DNA from: Pseudidiomarina taiwanensis
GTDB taxonomy: Bacteria; Pseudomonadota; Gammaproteobacteria; Enterobacterales; Alteromonadaceae
Reading direction: 5' to 3'
Length of the DNA: 64,000 nt
NCBI RefSeq assembly: GCF_003987435.1
Contig: NZ_PIQG01000005.1
Span: 1 to 64,000, forward strand
The notes under the pieces were generated by a model. That model was not told the origin of the DNA. It searched no databases and saw nothing but the letters and a program-made list of their open reading frames with translations. This document shows positions 17,993-26,601 of the stretch, piece after piece; within the stretch, counting starts at the first letter, position 1, and each line of letters starts with the position of its first letter. The position numbers and the translations under genes were made by a program.

Positions 17993-18682
17993 TTATTTTA
18001 GTTTAACTAATTCACCAGCTGTGATGCCCTGTGAGTCAATACGACAAGGTAAAAAGTAAAACTGAACCCCGGCCATTTCTGCTTGCCCCGCTAATTGAGC
18101 GTATTTAGGGTCGATTTGTGCAGCTGCCTGCACTCGTTTAATACCCGTATGGAAGCCGCAATAGATCACCCAGGCTTGCTGCGCATCGCGCACTTGCTCG
18201 ATCAACGCTTGGAGATGCTGTTGGGCTCGGACGCTCTGAGTATCGGGAAATAACCCAAGATCGCTTTGCGGCTCTTTTAAGGTCACGCTTTTGACTTCGA
18301 TAAAAACGCGCTGCCCAGACGCCGTGCTCGCCAGCCAGTCAATACGCTTATTATCGGCATAACGCTGTTCAGCTTGTAACTCTGTTAATATCGATTGCTG
18401 CGCTAAACACTCTCCGACAACCTGGTTAGCGCGTTGCGTGTTGACGCAGATGTAATCTCCGTCAGCCGTTTGGGCAAGCTCCCAAGTGTAGCGATACTTG
18501 CGCTTAGGATTCGCAGCTTCACTCAGCCAGACGGTCATTCCAGGCTCGGCACAGCCCGTCATTGCCCCTGTGTTGGGGCAATGGACAGTGATTTGCTCGC
18601 CATCAGGGAATTGCACGTCAGCGAGAAAGCGTTTGTAACGTCGGATCAATGTTGCACAGCGCAACGGGTTGATAAACTTCAT
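17993..18682 (-). CDS. sfsA: sugar fermentation stimulation protein SfsA
   Basis: A 229-residue SfsA homologue. The family has an OB-like N-terminal region and a restriction-nuclease-like core (conserved VEVKSVTL, here FIEVKSVTL at about residues 126-134). E. coli SfsA was reported to bind DNA and aid maltose metabolism, but its role is not firmly known. It lies upstream of dksA, as in E. coli. The stop at 17993 is 89 bases from the dksA start, and that gap holds the dksA promoter. Confidence 0.95.
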   Translation of the reverse strand: MKFINPLRCATLIRRYKRFLADVQFPDGEQITVHCPNTGAMTGCAEPGMTVWLSEAANPKRKYRYTWELAQTADGDYICVNTQRANQVVGECLAQQSILTELQAEQRYADNKRIDWLASTASGQRVFIEVKSVTLKEPQSDLGLFPDTQSVRAQQHLQALIEQVRDAQQAWVIYCGFHTGIKRVQAAAQIDPKYAQLAGQAEMAGVQFYFLPCRIDSQGITAGELVKLK

Positions 18683-18749
18683 TGTCAGCCTTATCTCTAA
18701 CAGCTAGTATTCAATCACTAACCCGCCAACATACTGGGAGTTGTTTAGC

Positions 18750-20048
18750 ATGTCTAGCAGTTACACGGTTCAGCTTACTGAGTCAAAAGGGTCATCCGCC
18801 TGGAAGCCAAGCGCTATCTTAAACACCGCGGATAACGGTGCAACCATTACAACTGGTGCAAACGAAGCGGAAAACTTACGGCAAATTCAAAAGGCCGGCC
18901 GCCAATTAGATAACCTTGGTTTAAAGCAGGTCGACTTGCTTGGTGAAAATTGGTCTTTGGAACGCCAGTGGGCTTTTCATAAAGGTTTTATGGATACGCG
19001 CAGTACCAATCAAGTGAATTGGGCTAATCATGACGCTGAGGCCTTAGCACGATTACAACAGTTGGCCGATGTCAGCAATTGGACCCGCGAATTGATTAAT
19101 TTGCCGCCCAATGCAATTTACCCAGAATCGCTGGCGCAGCGGGTGATCGAAAAGCTGTCTGCGGTTGCCGGCGATGCCATCAATGCCACGATCATCAAAG
19201 GTGATGAGCTGCTTGAGCAGGGTTGGATTGGGATTCACAGCGTTGGTCGAGCCAGCCAAAAAGATCCGGTCATGTTGGTCTTGGACTACAATCCGTCAGG
19301 TGATGCCTCTGCGCCAACTGCTGCAGCCTTGGTGGGGAAAGGAATTACCTTCGATAGCGGTGGTTACAGCATCAAATCAAGCGAAGGCATGCTTGCAATG
19401 AAGTGTGATATGGGCGGAGCTGCGACTGTTGCCGGAGCAATGGCATTAGCGATTCAAGCTGGCTTGCAAAAACGCGTACAACTGATTTTATGTTGTGCAG
19501 AGAATTTAATTGATGGCTCTGCTTACAAACTCGGCGATATTTTGACCTATAAAAATGGTCTCACGGTTGAAATCGTGAATACCGATGCAGAGGGGCGTTT
19601 GGTGCTGGCGGATGGGTTACTCAAAGCTGGCGAGATCGGTGCTGAATTAATCATCGATGCAGCAACTCTCACAGGCGCTGCGCAGGTCGCCGTAGGGAAC
19701 GAATATAATGCACTGTTTTCGGTTGATGATGAGTTAGCGACGCAAAGCTTACAGTTTGCAGCCGAGCATAACGAGCTGTTGTGGCGCTTACCGTTGCAAA
19801 ACTGGCATAAAAAGAATTGTCCATCAGCGTTTGCGGATACCGCCAATAGTCGACCGCAAAAAGGTGGTGGGGCAGGTGGCGCAAGCAACGCTGCCGGCTT
19901 CTTGCTAAATTTTGCGCCGCGCGATGGTCAAGGTTGGTTGCATTTTGATATTGCCGCAGCCTATCACAATCAAGCCAATGCAATGTATGCAGCGGGGGCG
20001 ACAGCACATGGTATTCGTACTATCGCCCAACACTTATTGACTATTTAG
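18750..20048 (+). CDS. pepB: leucyl aminopeptidase family protein (PepB-like)
   Basis: A 432-residue M17 metallo-aminopeptidase. The two-metal site is formed by the VGKGITFDSGG stretch (about 195-205) and NTDAEGR (277-283), and the bicarbonate-site GGAGGASNAAGFL region is near the C-terminus. The length is close to E. coli PepB (427), and the short N-terminal domain fits PepB rather than the longer PepA. The ATG at 18750 is chosen over an upstream TTG because gggag (18736-18740) is 9 bases away. A LysR fragment is joined directly to its 3' end. Confidence 0.9.
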   Translation: MSSSYTVQLTESKGSSAWKPSAILNTADNGATITTGANEAENLRQIQKAGRQLDNLGLKQVDLLGENWSLERQWAFHKGFMDTRSTNQVNWANHDAEALARLQQLADVSNWTRELINLPPNAIYPESLAQRVIEKLSAVAGDAINATIIKGDELLEQGWIGIHSVGRASQKDPVMLVLDYNPSGDASAPTAAALVGKGITFDSGGYSIKSSEGMLAMKCDMGGAATVAGAMALAIQAGLQKRVQLILCCAENLIDGSAYKLGDILTYKNGLTVEIVNTDAEGRLVLADGLLKAGEIGAELIIDAATLTGAAQVAVGNEYNALFSVDDELATQSLQFAAEHNELLWRLPLQNWHKKNCPSAFADTANSRPQKGGGAGGASNAAGFLLNFAPRDGQGWLHFDIAAAYHNQANAMYAAGATAHGIRTIAQHLLTI

Positions 20049-20299
20049 TCGCGGTAAATAATAGCGGCTACGGCTTGGTGGACGCAGCGCTAAAAGGTTT
20101 AGGGCTGGTCCAGTTACCCGACTATTATGTCCAGCAGCATCTCGCGCGAGGTGAGTTGGTAAGCCTGCTGGAAGCCTGGCAAACGAGCCCTGATGGCGTT
20201 TGGGCGGTGTACCCAACTCGGCGTCAATTTTCACCCAAGCTGAATGCTTTGGTTGAGTACCTTGAGCAACATTTGCGTCAGCAACAGGAGACCGCATAG
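20036..20299 (+). pseudogene. LysR-family regulator, C-terminal remnant
   Basis: A reading frame overlapping the pepB stop codon encodes the last ~85 residues of a LysR substrate-binding domain: VAVNNSGYGLVDAALKGLGL, then QLPDYYV, and VWAVYPTRRQFSPKLNALVE. This is the standard end of a LysR regulator, but the DNA-binding domain and most of the effector domain are missing, and no ribosome binding site sits before the only possible starts (TTG at 20075). The 5' part is replaced by pepB, which is itself complete. It is most likely the relic of a deletion that fused this locus to pepB. Confidence 0.75.
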
Positions 20300-20304
20300 T
20301 CATC

Positions 20305-22575
20305 ATGTCAAACCGATTGAAGCAAGCGCTCCGCTATAGTTTTGTGACCCTCGTGAAAGTCGGCCTAGCCGCTGTAGTGGTGTTGACCTTCTATTTAATT
20401 TATCTCGATAGCGCCTTGACCAGCCGCTTTCAAATTGACCGTTCGGCGGCGCCGGCACTGGTGTATGGTCGGAGTTTAACGCTGCAACCGGGGCAAACTA
20501 TTTCAGTGCGGGAACTCTGTCGGGAACTCGAACTGTTACGCTACCAAGCGGTCTCTGCGGTAAAAGATAGCGGACAATATCGCTGTGACAAGCAGACGGT
20601 TGAATTGTATCGGCGCCCCTTTGATTTTGCTGACGGCCCAGAAATGGCGCAACGTGTTGTGATTGAATTTAGCGCCGATATGGTGTCAGTGATTAACAGT
20701 TTACCAGACCAGCGCCCGCTTAATCGCTTACGCTTAGAGCCCCCATTAATTGGCCGACTCTCGGCACAAAACAACCAAGATCGTCTGCTGGTGGGACTCG
20801 AGTTGGTGCCAAACTTATTGATTGAGACACTGTTATTAGTCGAGGACCGTGAGTTTTATCATCATGCTGGTATCTCACTGACTTCGATTGCCCGAGCCGC
20901 ACTTGCGAATCTTGCAGCAATGCGCACTGTACAAGGGGGCAGCACATTAACCCAGCAGCTGGTGAAAAACCTTTACCTGACCCGCGAGCGGTCGCTATGG
21001 CGCAAAGCGAATGAAGCATTAATGGCCTTAGTTCTTGATTTTCGCTTCAGTAAAAATGAGATACTCGAGGCGTATCTTAACGAAGTTTATTTTGGTCAAG
21101 ATCGGGGGCATGCTATTCATGGTGTGGGTCTTGCCAGCCGTTTTTATTTTGGCAAGCAAGTCCAAGAATTGCACTCCGATGAGATTGCCTTGCTGGTCGC
21201 GCTCATTAAAGGCCCGAGCTATTATGATCCGCGCCGTTATCCTGAGCGGGCGTTGGAGCGTCGTGATTTGATTCTGCAACTGATGGTGGCTCAGGGTCTA
21301 ATTAGCCAAACGCAGTATGTCAACGCAGTGAATCAAAGCTTAGCGATCAATCGTGACCAACGTCTCATAAGTGAACAAATTCCTCATTATTTAGAGCTCG
21401 TTAAGGCCGAGCTGCAACAGCGCACCTTAGGCTTTGCGCGAGGTCATAACGGTTTGCGTGTGTTTACTTACTTCGACCCATGGCAACAACAGGCTGCCGA
21501 GCAAGCATTACAGCAGCAATTACCGCAAGTAAGCCAAGATCCGGAGCTGCAAGGAGCCGTTGTGGTGAGTGATTATCGCCAGGCTAAGCTGGTTGCGGTT
21601 GTTGGCGACCGCGAGCGGAATCGCCAAGGTTTTAATCGTGCCGTTGCTGCCTTGCGCCCGATTGGCTCACTGATCAAGCCGGTCATTTATGGGGTGGCGA
21701 TGGACGAACTCGGGCTCGAGCTACAATCTATCCTAGATGATAGCCCGCTCACCGTGCCATTACCTGAGCAACAGGGCAGTTGGCAGCCGGAAAACTTCGA
21801 TGGTCAGTATCGAGGCTCGTTATTGCTTTATCACGCACTGGTACAGTCGCGCAATATCCCCGCAGTGCGGGTTGGCCTTGCGGTCGGAATTGATGAGCTT
21901 ATCGCAGCGCTACAGCGAGCAGGCGTGAACTCTCCATTGGAAGCCTATCCTGCACTCACTTTAGGGGCAGTTTCACTCGCTCCTATCACAGTGAATGAGC
22001 TGTATAGCAGTATCGCCAACCAAGGTCGCCATCGTCCTTTACAAACCATCGCAAGTATTACTGACCACGATGGCCTCACGGTTTATGAGCGCCAACTCGG
22101 CAGCGGCGAAAAACTCTTTAGTCCGGCAGCTGCAAGCTTGATCGATTTTGGTTTACGCGGGGTGGTGAATGAAGGCACCGGTAAAGTTCTCGCGCAAGCA
22201 TTTGGGAGTAACCTGATTGCGGGTAAGAGCGGGACCAGCAATGATTTTCGCGACAGTTGGTTTAGTGCTTATGATGGTCGCTACGCGATCACCGTGTGGC
22301 TGGGTCGTGACGATAATCAACCCATTTTCTTAAGTGGTTCGGGTGGCGCTTTGGCGGTTGTCCGAGCTTGGTTTAAAGCGGTTGGCGTTGATTCGCAGCA
22401 GATGCCTGCTCGCGCTGATCTAGCAATCCAGACGTTTCATCCGCTGCGCGGGGTGCGTATTCCAGCCGCATGCTCGAATGGAGTGCGACTCCTCGCTCCG
22501 CCACGCCCTCTACCTGAGCGCCAGAACTGTGCTGGCGAGCAGGATGAGGAACCATGGTGGAAACGAATTTTTTAA
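20305..22575 (+). CDS. mrcB: penicillin-binding protein 1B
   Basis: Bifunctional class A PBP that polymerises glycan strands and cross-links peptides on the outer face of the inner membrane. One N-terminal helix (about 13-34) is followed by the UB2H-like region, the GT51 domain with catalytic EDREFYHH (180-187) and QGGSTLTQQLVKN (210-222), then the transpeptidase with SLIK (SxxK), SRN (SxN) and KSGTS (KTG-type) boxes. At 756 residues it is shorter than E. coli PBP1B (844), mainly at both ends. A partner LpoB is not in the window. It begins 5 bases after the LysR remnant. Confidence 0.96.
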   Translation: MSNRLKQALRYSFVTLVKVGLAAVVVLTFYLIYLDSALTSRFQIDRSAAPALVYGRSLTLQPGQTISVRELCRELELLRYQAVSAVKDSGQYRCDKQTVELYRRPFDFADGPEMAQRVVIEFSADMVSVINSLPDQRPLNRLRLEPPLIGRLSAQNNQDRLLVGLELVPNLLIETLLLVEDREFYHHAGISLTSIARAALANLAAMRTVQGGSTLTQQLVKNLYLTRERSLWRKANEALMALVLDFRFSKNEILEAYLNEVYFGQDRGHAIHGVGLASRFYFGKQVQELHSDEIALLVALIKGPSYYDPRRYPERALERRDLILQLMVAQGLISQTQYVNAVNQSLAINRDQRLISEQIPHYLELVKAELQQRTLGFARGHNGLRVFTYFDPWQQQAAEQALQQQLPQVSQDPELQGAVVVSDYRQAKLVAVVGDRERNRQGFNRAVAALRPIGSLIKPVIYGVAMDELGLELQSILDDSPLTVPLPEQQGSWQPENFDGQYRGSLLLYHALVQSRNIPAVRVGLAVGIDELIAALQRAGVNSPLEAYPALTLGAVSLAPITVNELYSSIANQGRHRPLQTIASITDHDGLTVYERQLGSGEKLFSPAAASLIDFGLRGVVNEGTGKVLAQAFGSNLIAGKSGTSNDFRDSWFSAYDGRYAITVWLGRDDNQPIFLSGSGGALAVVRAWFKAVGVDSQQMPARADLAIQTFHPLRGVRIPAACSNGVRLLAPPRPLPERQNCAGEQDEEPWWKRIF

Positions 22576-22579
22576 GCGG

Positions 22580-23872
22580 TTAGCCGAGCTTTGCCAACTG
22601 CGCAAAAGCAACTTCAGCAGCGGCTAAGGTTGCATCAATATCCGCGTCGGTGTGGGCGCCAGACATAAAGCCCGCTTCAAAAGCGGAAGGTGCTAAATAC
22701 ACCCCTTGATCCAGCATACTGTGATAGAAGGCTTTAAAGTGCTCCATGTTGCATTCGGTCGCCTGTTGGTAAGTGGTCACTTTCTCTGCAGTGGTAAAGA
22801 AGAAACCAAACATAGAACCCGCGCGGTTGGTGGTTAGCGGAATTCCCGCTGCGTCTGCTCGGGCTTGTAAGCCGTCGAGTAGCTTCTCAACTCGCGCAAA
22901 AATGCGCGGATATAACTCCGGATCGCTAAGCTCGGTCAGCGCCGCATAACCAGCGGCCATGGCTACCGGGTTACCAGAAAGCGTTCCGGCTTGATAGACC
23001 GGCCCAACTGGCGCGATGTAATCCATGATTTCTTTTTTACCGCCAAAGGCACCCACGGGCATACCGCCACCAATAACTTTTCCTAAGGTGGTTAAATCAG
23101 GGGTTACGCCGTAATGCTCTTGGGCTCCGCCACGTGAGACTCGGAAGCCGGTCATGACTTCGTCAAAAATCAACACGCTACCGTACTCATCACAGACGTC
23201 TCGTAGTCCTTCTAAAAAGCCTGGAACAGGTGGGATACAGTTCATATTACCGGCAACAGGTTCCACAATAATCGCCGCGATTTCATCACCGAGTTCGGCG
23301 AAGATCGAACGAACTGAGTCAATATCGTTATAAGTCACCGTTAGCGTGTGTTTGGCGAAGTCTTCAGGAATTCCCGGCGAGTTCGGGACGCCAAGAGTCA
23401 ACAGCCCCGAGCCTGCTTTGACTAATAAAGAATCAGCGTGGCCGTGGTAGTTCCCCTCAAACTTCAAGATTTTGTCACGCCCAGTGTAACCGCGGGCTAG
23501 TCGAATTGCGGTCATGGTGGCTTCGGTTCCCGAGTTAACCATTCGGACTTTTTCAATCGACGGGACGATATCTTTAATTTTTTCCGCCATCGTGACTTCC
23601 ATCGCGGTCGGGGTTCCAAAGCTTAGACCTCGGTCTACCGCTTGGTGAGTTGCTTTCGCAATAGCGGGGTGGTTATGCCCCAAAATCATAGGCCCCCATG
23701 AACCGATGTAGTCGATATAACGCTTGCCATCAGCATCGAACATGTAGGCACCATCGGCGCTCTCGATGAAAATTGGCGAGCCACCCACACCGTTGAATGC
23801 TCGTACTGGCGAGTTAACACCGCCGGGAATTGACAATTGAGCTTGGGCAAATAAATCTTCAGAACGAGACAT
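22580..23872 (-). CDS. hemL: glutamate-1-semialdehyde 2,1-aminomutase
   Basis: PLP enzyme that converts glutamate-1-semialdehyde to 5-aminolevulinate, the first committed haem precursor. The 430-residue protein has the PLP lysine at 265 in [12 protein letters not shown], the same number as E. coli Lys265, and the [15 protein letters not shown] segment. It follows pyrB after 21 bases, and hemJ, another haem gene, lies further upstream on the same strand. It converges on mrcB with 4 bases between the stops. Confidence 0.97.
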   Translation of the reverse strand: MSRSEDLFAQAQLSIPGGVNSPVRAFNGVGGSPIFIESADGAYMFDADGKRYIDYIGSWGPMILGHNHPAIAKATHQAVDRGLSFGTPTAMEVTMAEKIKDIVPSIEKVRMVNSGTEATMTAIRLARGYTGRDKILKFEGNYHGHADSLLVKAGSGLLTLGVPNSPGIPEDFAKHTLTVTYNDIDSVRSIFAELGDEIAAIIVEPVAGNMNCIPPVPGFLEGLRDVCDEYGSVLIFDEVMTGFRVSRGGAQEHYGVTPDLTTLGKVIGGGMPVGAFGGKKEIMDYIAPVGPVYQAGTLSGNPVAMAAGYAALTELSDPELYPRIFARVEKLLDGLQARADAAGIPLTTNRAGSMFGFFFTTAEKVTTYQQATECNMEHFKAFYHSMLDQGVYLAPSAFEAGFMSGAHTDADIDATLAAAEVAFAQLAKLG

Positions 23873-23893
23873 CGTGTTCCTCTTTTGGTCGAG

Positions 23894-24907
23894 TTAAGGC
23901 GTGGTTTTGTGGCTGACCCAAGTCACTTCAGCTTCGTGTTTCTCGACTTGGTCGGCAACGCCTAGAGTAAGCGCAAACAGCGCCATACGAATTAATACAC
24001 CGTTATCTGCTTGACGGAATATGGCCAAATTTGGATTTTGGTTCAGGTCATTATCCAACTCATTGGCTTCGGCTCGCGAGTCACGCGGGAGCGGATGCAT
24101 GATGACGGTATTGGGTTTGAAATGCTTGGTGTAAATCTCACTATTGAGGCGGAATTTGCCACGATAAAGATCCGCTTCTTGAGCGTCGCTAAAACGCTCT
24201 TGCTGAATACGTGTCTGATACACAATATCCGCATCAACTTGGGCCGAAAATTGATCCGTTAGGGTGACTTGGTGACCGGCATTGGTCAGCACATCTAACA
24301 CGCTATCTGGCATGGCTAGCTCGCGCGGGGCAATCAAGGTAAAGCGTATCCCTGGGAACAGTGCGAGCAACTTCGAAAGCGAGTGCACGGTACGGCCGAA
24401 TTTTAAATCGCCCATCATACAAATGTGCATGCCGGCAATGGACTGGCCATGATGAGCCAGCTCTTTTTGAATGGTATATAAGTCGAGTAAGGCTTGGGTT
24501 GGGTGCTCGTTGGCACCATCACCGCCATTGATAACAGGGACTCGACTGCCTTCAGCGAATTCAGCTACCGAGCCTGCTCGCGGGTGGCGCATGGCGATGA
24601 CATCACTGTAACTGCTTAGCACGCGTGCCGTATCGAATAGCGACTCACCCTTCGCCAGTGCTGAACTCTCCATTCCAGTAGTTTCGCGAACATGCCCGCC
24701 GAGCAAGTTGAAGGCGGTACCAAAGCTAACACGAGTACGGGTCGAAGGTTCAAAGAACAAATTACCAAGAATGGCACCATCGAGGACCCGTGTACGCTTA
24801 TGCCGGTGGGCATATGGCATCATACGATCGGCCACCCGAAAAATATGGTGAATACTGTCGCGATCGAATTGCGCGACCGAAAGAATGTTTGAACCGGTAA
24901 AGTCCAT
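23894..24907 (-). CDS. pyrB: aspartate carbamoyltransferase
   Basis: Condenses carbamoyl phosphate and aspartate in pyrimidine synthesis. From the ATG at 24907 it has 337 residues, like the longer Shewanella-type enzymes and longer than E. coli PyrB (about 310). The FFEPSTRTRVSF motif and HPLPRDSR are the carbamoyl phosphate and aspartate sites. No pyrI regulatory gene follows. The 24907 start has aagg 10 bases upstream; an ATG at 24934 lacks one. The extra C-terminal 20 residues are charged (VEKHEAEVTWVSHK). Confidence 0.95.
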   Translation of the reverse strand: MDFTGSNILSVAQFDRDSIHHIFRVADRMMPYAHRHKRTRVLDGAILGNLFFEPSTRTRVSFGTAFNLLGGHVRETTGMESSALAKGESLFDTARVLSSYSDVIAMRHPRAGSVAEFAEGSRVPVINGGDGANEHPTQALLDLYTIQKELAHHGQSIAGMHICMMGDLKFGRTVHSLSKLLALFPGIRFTLIAPRELAMPDSVLDVLTNAGHQVTLTDQFSAQVDADIVYQTRIQQERFSDAQEADLYRGKFRLNSEIYTKHFKPNTVIMHPLPRDSRAEANELDNDLNQNPNLAIFRQADNGVLIRMALFALTLGVADQVEKHEAEVTWVSHKTTP

Positions 24908-24943
24908 TAACGTCAGCCTTACAGTGAGATGCACTGAGGGCTA

Positions 24944-24972
24944 ATTCTAGCAGGTTTTAATGAGCGGTTGAA
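24944..24972 (-). promoter_or_regulatory. candidate promoter of pyrB
   Basis: On the minus strand TTCAAC (24967-24972, 3 of 6), a 17-base spacer and TAGAAT (24944-24949, 5 of 6) form a plausible sigma-70 promoter in the 69-base gap after hemJ. A small hairpin (CAGTG/CACTG) lies between it and the start codon. I see no UTP-sensing leader peptide like that of E. coli pyrBI. Confidence 0.4.
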
Positions 24973-24976
24973 TGGC

Positions 24977-25405
24977 TCAAAAAGGTTTTAATATGGCCAA
25001 AATAACGATCGCGAATAATGCCAGTACAGGGACCTCATTGAACACGCGATAAAACTTGTGACTGCGCCGGTTACGGTCGTGTTTAAAGTCAGCCAAGAGT
25101 TTAAAGCAATAGCCATGATACCCGTACAGTAGGGCGACTAACACCAGCTTGACATGCATCCAACCGCTAAATTTGAACCAGGCACTGCCATATTCATAAA
25201 TTAATAGGAGGCCGAATACGAGGGTTAAAATCGCAAAGGGAGTCACGAAGTAGAGTAAGCGTCGTTCCATAATTTTGAGCTGATCATGAACAATCGGCTC
25301 GTTACTTTGAGCATGATAGACAAACAAGCGAGGCAAATAAAAAATCCCGGCGAACCAAGACACCATGAAAATGATATGTAAGGCTTTGTACCATAGAATT
25401 GCCAT
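24977..25405 (-). CDS. hemJ: protoporphyrinogen IX oxidase HemJ
   Basis: Membrane enzyme that oxidises protoporphyrinogen IX in haem synthesis in bacteria lacking HemG and HemY. The 142-residue protein has four membrane helices (about 4-24, 55-75, 83-100, 122-141), the conserved His10 and the Arg26 region in the first helix (ALHIIFMVSWFAGIFYLPR), and the HVKLVLVALLYGYHG segment. It belongs to the UPF0093/CopD-like family. It lies upstream of pyrB and hemL and is divergent from the next gene. Confidence 0.93.
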   Translation of the reverse strand: MAILWYKALHIIFMVSWFAGIFYLPRLFVYHAQSNEPIVHDQLKIMERRLLYFVTPFAILTLVFGLLLIYEYGSAWFKFSGWMHVKLVLVALLYGYHGYCFKLLADFKHDRNRRSHKFYRVFNEVPVLALFAIVILAILKPF

Positions 25406-25459
25406 CGCGACGTTTTCCCTTTAAGTTAGCGTCTCAAGTTTAAGGCATGCGGGAACTGA

Positions 25460-26179
25460 ATGAAAGATAAAGGCAAAGCGTTGCAGGTGATTGATTATGT
25501 CCGCCTAAACCGGCAGGTGACCGTATTGGTCATCATTGTAGCGGTGATACTCGGTGCGGGGTGTGGTTATCTGTTGGGCCACTGGCATAGTTTTGTCCAG
25601 CAACAAAGGATTGCCGCGCTCGAAGCGCAAGTCGAGCAGTTGTATCAACGGGCAGAAACATTTGATTATCAGCAGCACATCGCTCAGGTCGAACTTGGGA
25701 TCGAGAAAGCTGCGACGGAGAGTTTGCAGAGCGAACTTTTGAGTGTGCAGGATGAGAATTTTGCGTTGCGTCGGGAGATTGCCTTCTATCAAAAAATTAT
25801 GGCCCCTGAGTTAGAAGCCGGCGGGGTAAGTATTGACTCACTCGAATTGCAGCCACACCCGCGGCCGGGGCACTTTCATTTCCGCCTCGCAATTGTACAG
25901 CTCGAGCGAGACCGAGCGCTAACCAAAGGCCGAGTCAGTATGCGGCTTTATGGTCGAGTTGGCGAGCAAGGCCAGCATTATGACTTGCATGAATTGGCGA
26001 ATATCAGTGCTGAAGATGCGGCGTTTAGTATGCGCTACTTTACCGTGCAGGCGGGTGACTTTATTCTCCCAGATGGGTTTATTCCTGAGCGGATTGATGT
26101 CGCAATTGAGGTTTCTGGCCGCAACCAAGAGAACCTCGCGCGAAGCTTCTACTGGGCGCAATTGGTGGACAATACTTGA
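25460..26179 (+). CDS. DUF6776-like membrane-anchored coiled-coil protein
   Basis: A 239-residue protein of unknown function. One N-terminal helix (about 19-40) anchors it, residues 48-115 form a coiled coil rich in Glu, Gln and Leu, and the C-terminal 120 residues form a beta-rich domain ([20 protein letters not shown], then [10 protein letters not shown]). This layout matches a family of conserved gammaproteobacterial proteins that I recall as DUF6776. The bulk of the protein would be periplasmic. It lies 54 bases from divergent hemJ and just upstream of erpA, whose IscR site overlaps this gene's stop codon. Confidence 0.8.
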   Translation: MKDKGKALQVIDYVRLNRQVTVLVIIVAVILGAGCGYLLGHWHSFVQQQRIAALEAQVEQLYQRAETFDYQQHIAQVELGIEKAATESLQSELLSVQDENFALRREIAFYQKIMAPELEAGGVSIDSLELQPHPRPGHFHFRLAIVQLERDRALTKGRVSMRLYGRVGEQGQHYDLHELANISAEDAAFSMRYFTVQAGDFILPDGFIPERIDVAIEVSGRNQENLARSFYWAQLVDNT

Positions 26180-26196
26180 CCCTTTTAGTCAGGTAA
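26172..26196 (+). promoter_or_regulatory. IscR type-1 binding site upstream of erpA
   Basis: The 25 bases from atacttgac to agtcaggtaa match the IscR type-1 consensus ATASYYGACTRWWWYAGTCRRSTAT at 22 positions, with mismatches at 10, 11 and 25. The two halves form an inverted repeat, and a TTGACC -35 element (26176-26181) lies inside it, with gaaaat as -10 17 bases later. In E. coli, erpA (yadR) is one of the known targets of [2Fe-2S]-IscR at type-1 sites, so repression of erpA when Fe-S cluster supply is high is the natural reading. Confidence 0.75.
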
Positions 26197-26237
26197 GAGA
26201 AAATATCTACCTTATCACTAGGAGGTACGGTGACATC

Positions 26238-26585
26238 ATGACAGCAGTTGAACAAGCGATGCCGATCCAATTTACGGAAGCTGCGGCGAATAAAGTGAAG
26301 ACGCTTATTGCCGATGAGGAAAATCCGAATTTAAAGCTCCGTGTTTATGTCACAGGTGGCGGTTGTTCAGGTTTCCAATATGGCTTCACTTTTGACGAAA
26401 AAGTGAACGCAGGCGATATGGAAATTGAACGCAATGGCGTTACTTTGGTGGTCGATCCGATGAGTTTACAATACCTTGTCGGTGGCACGGTCAATTATGA
26501 AGAAGGCCTGCAAGGCGCCCGCTTTTTTGTCGATAATCCGAATGCTACGACCACCTGTGGTTGTGGTGCAAGCTTCTCAATCTAA
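26238..26585 (+). CDS. erpA: iron-sulfur cluster insertion protein ErpA
   Basis: A-type carrier that delivers Fe-S clusters to target enzymes, including those of isoprenoid synthesis. It has 115 residues (E. coli 114) with the three cluster-ligand cysteines Cys43 ([11 protein letters not shown]), Cys107 and Cys109 (TTCGCGASF). The ATG at 26238 is chosen because the similarity begins there and aggaggt (26220-26226) precedes it; upstream in-frame codons run into the preceding gene. The promoter carries an IscR type-1 site. Confidence 0.98.
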   Translation: MTAVEQAMPIQFTEAAANKVKTLIADEENPNLKLRVYVTGGGCSGFQYGFTFDEKVNAGDMEIERNGVTLVVDPMSLQYLVGGTVNYEEGLQGARFFVDNPNATTTCGCGASFSI

Positions 26586-26601
26586 TCCCAAAAGGTGTTT
26601 T

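Noticed and set aside
20034-20306. 90-codon minus-strand reading frame
   Set aside because: It is the antisense shadow of the LysR remnant and has no recognisable protein features.
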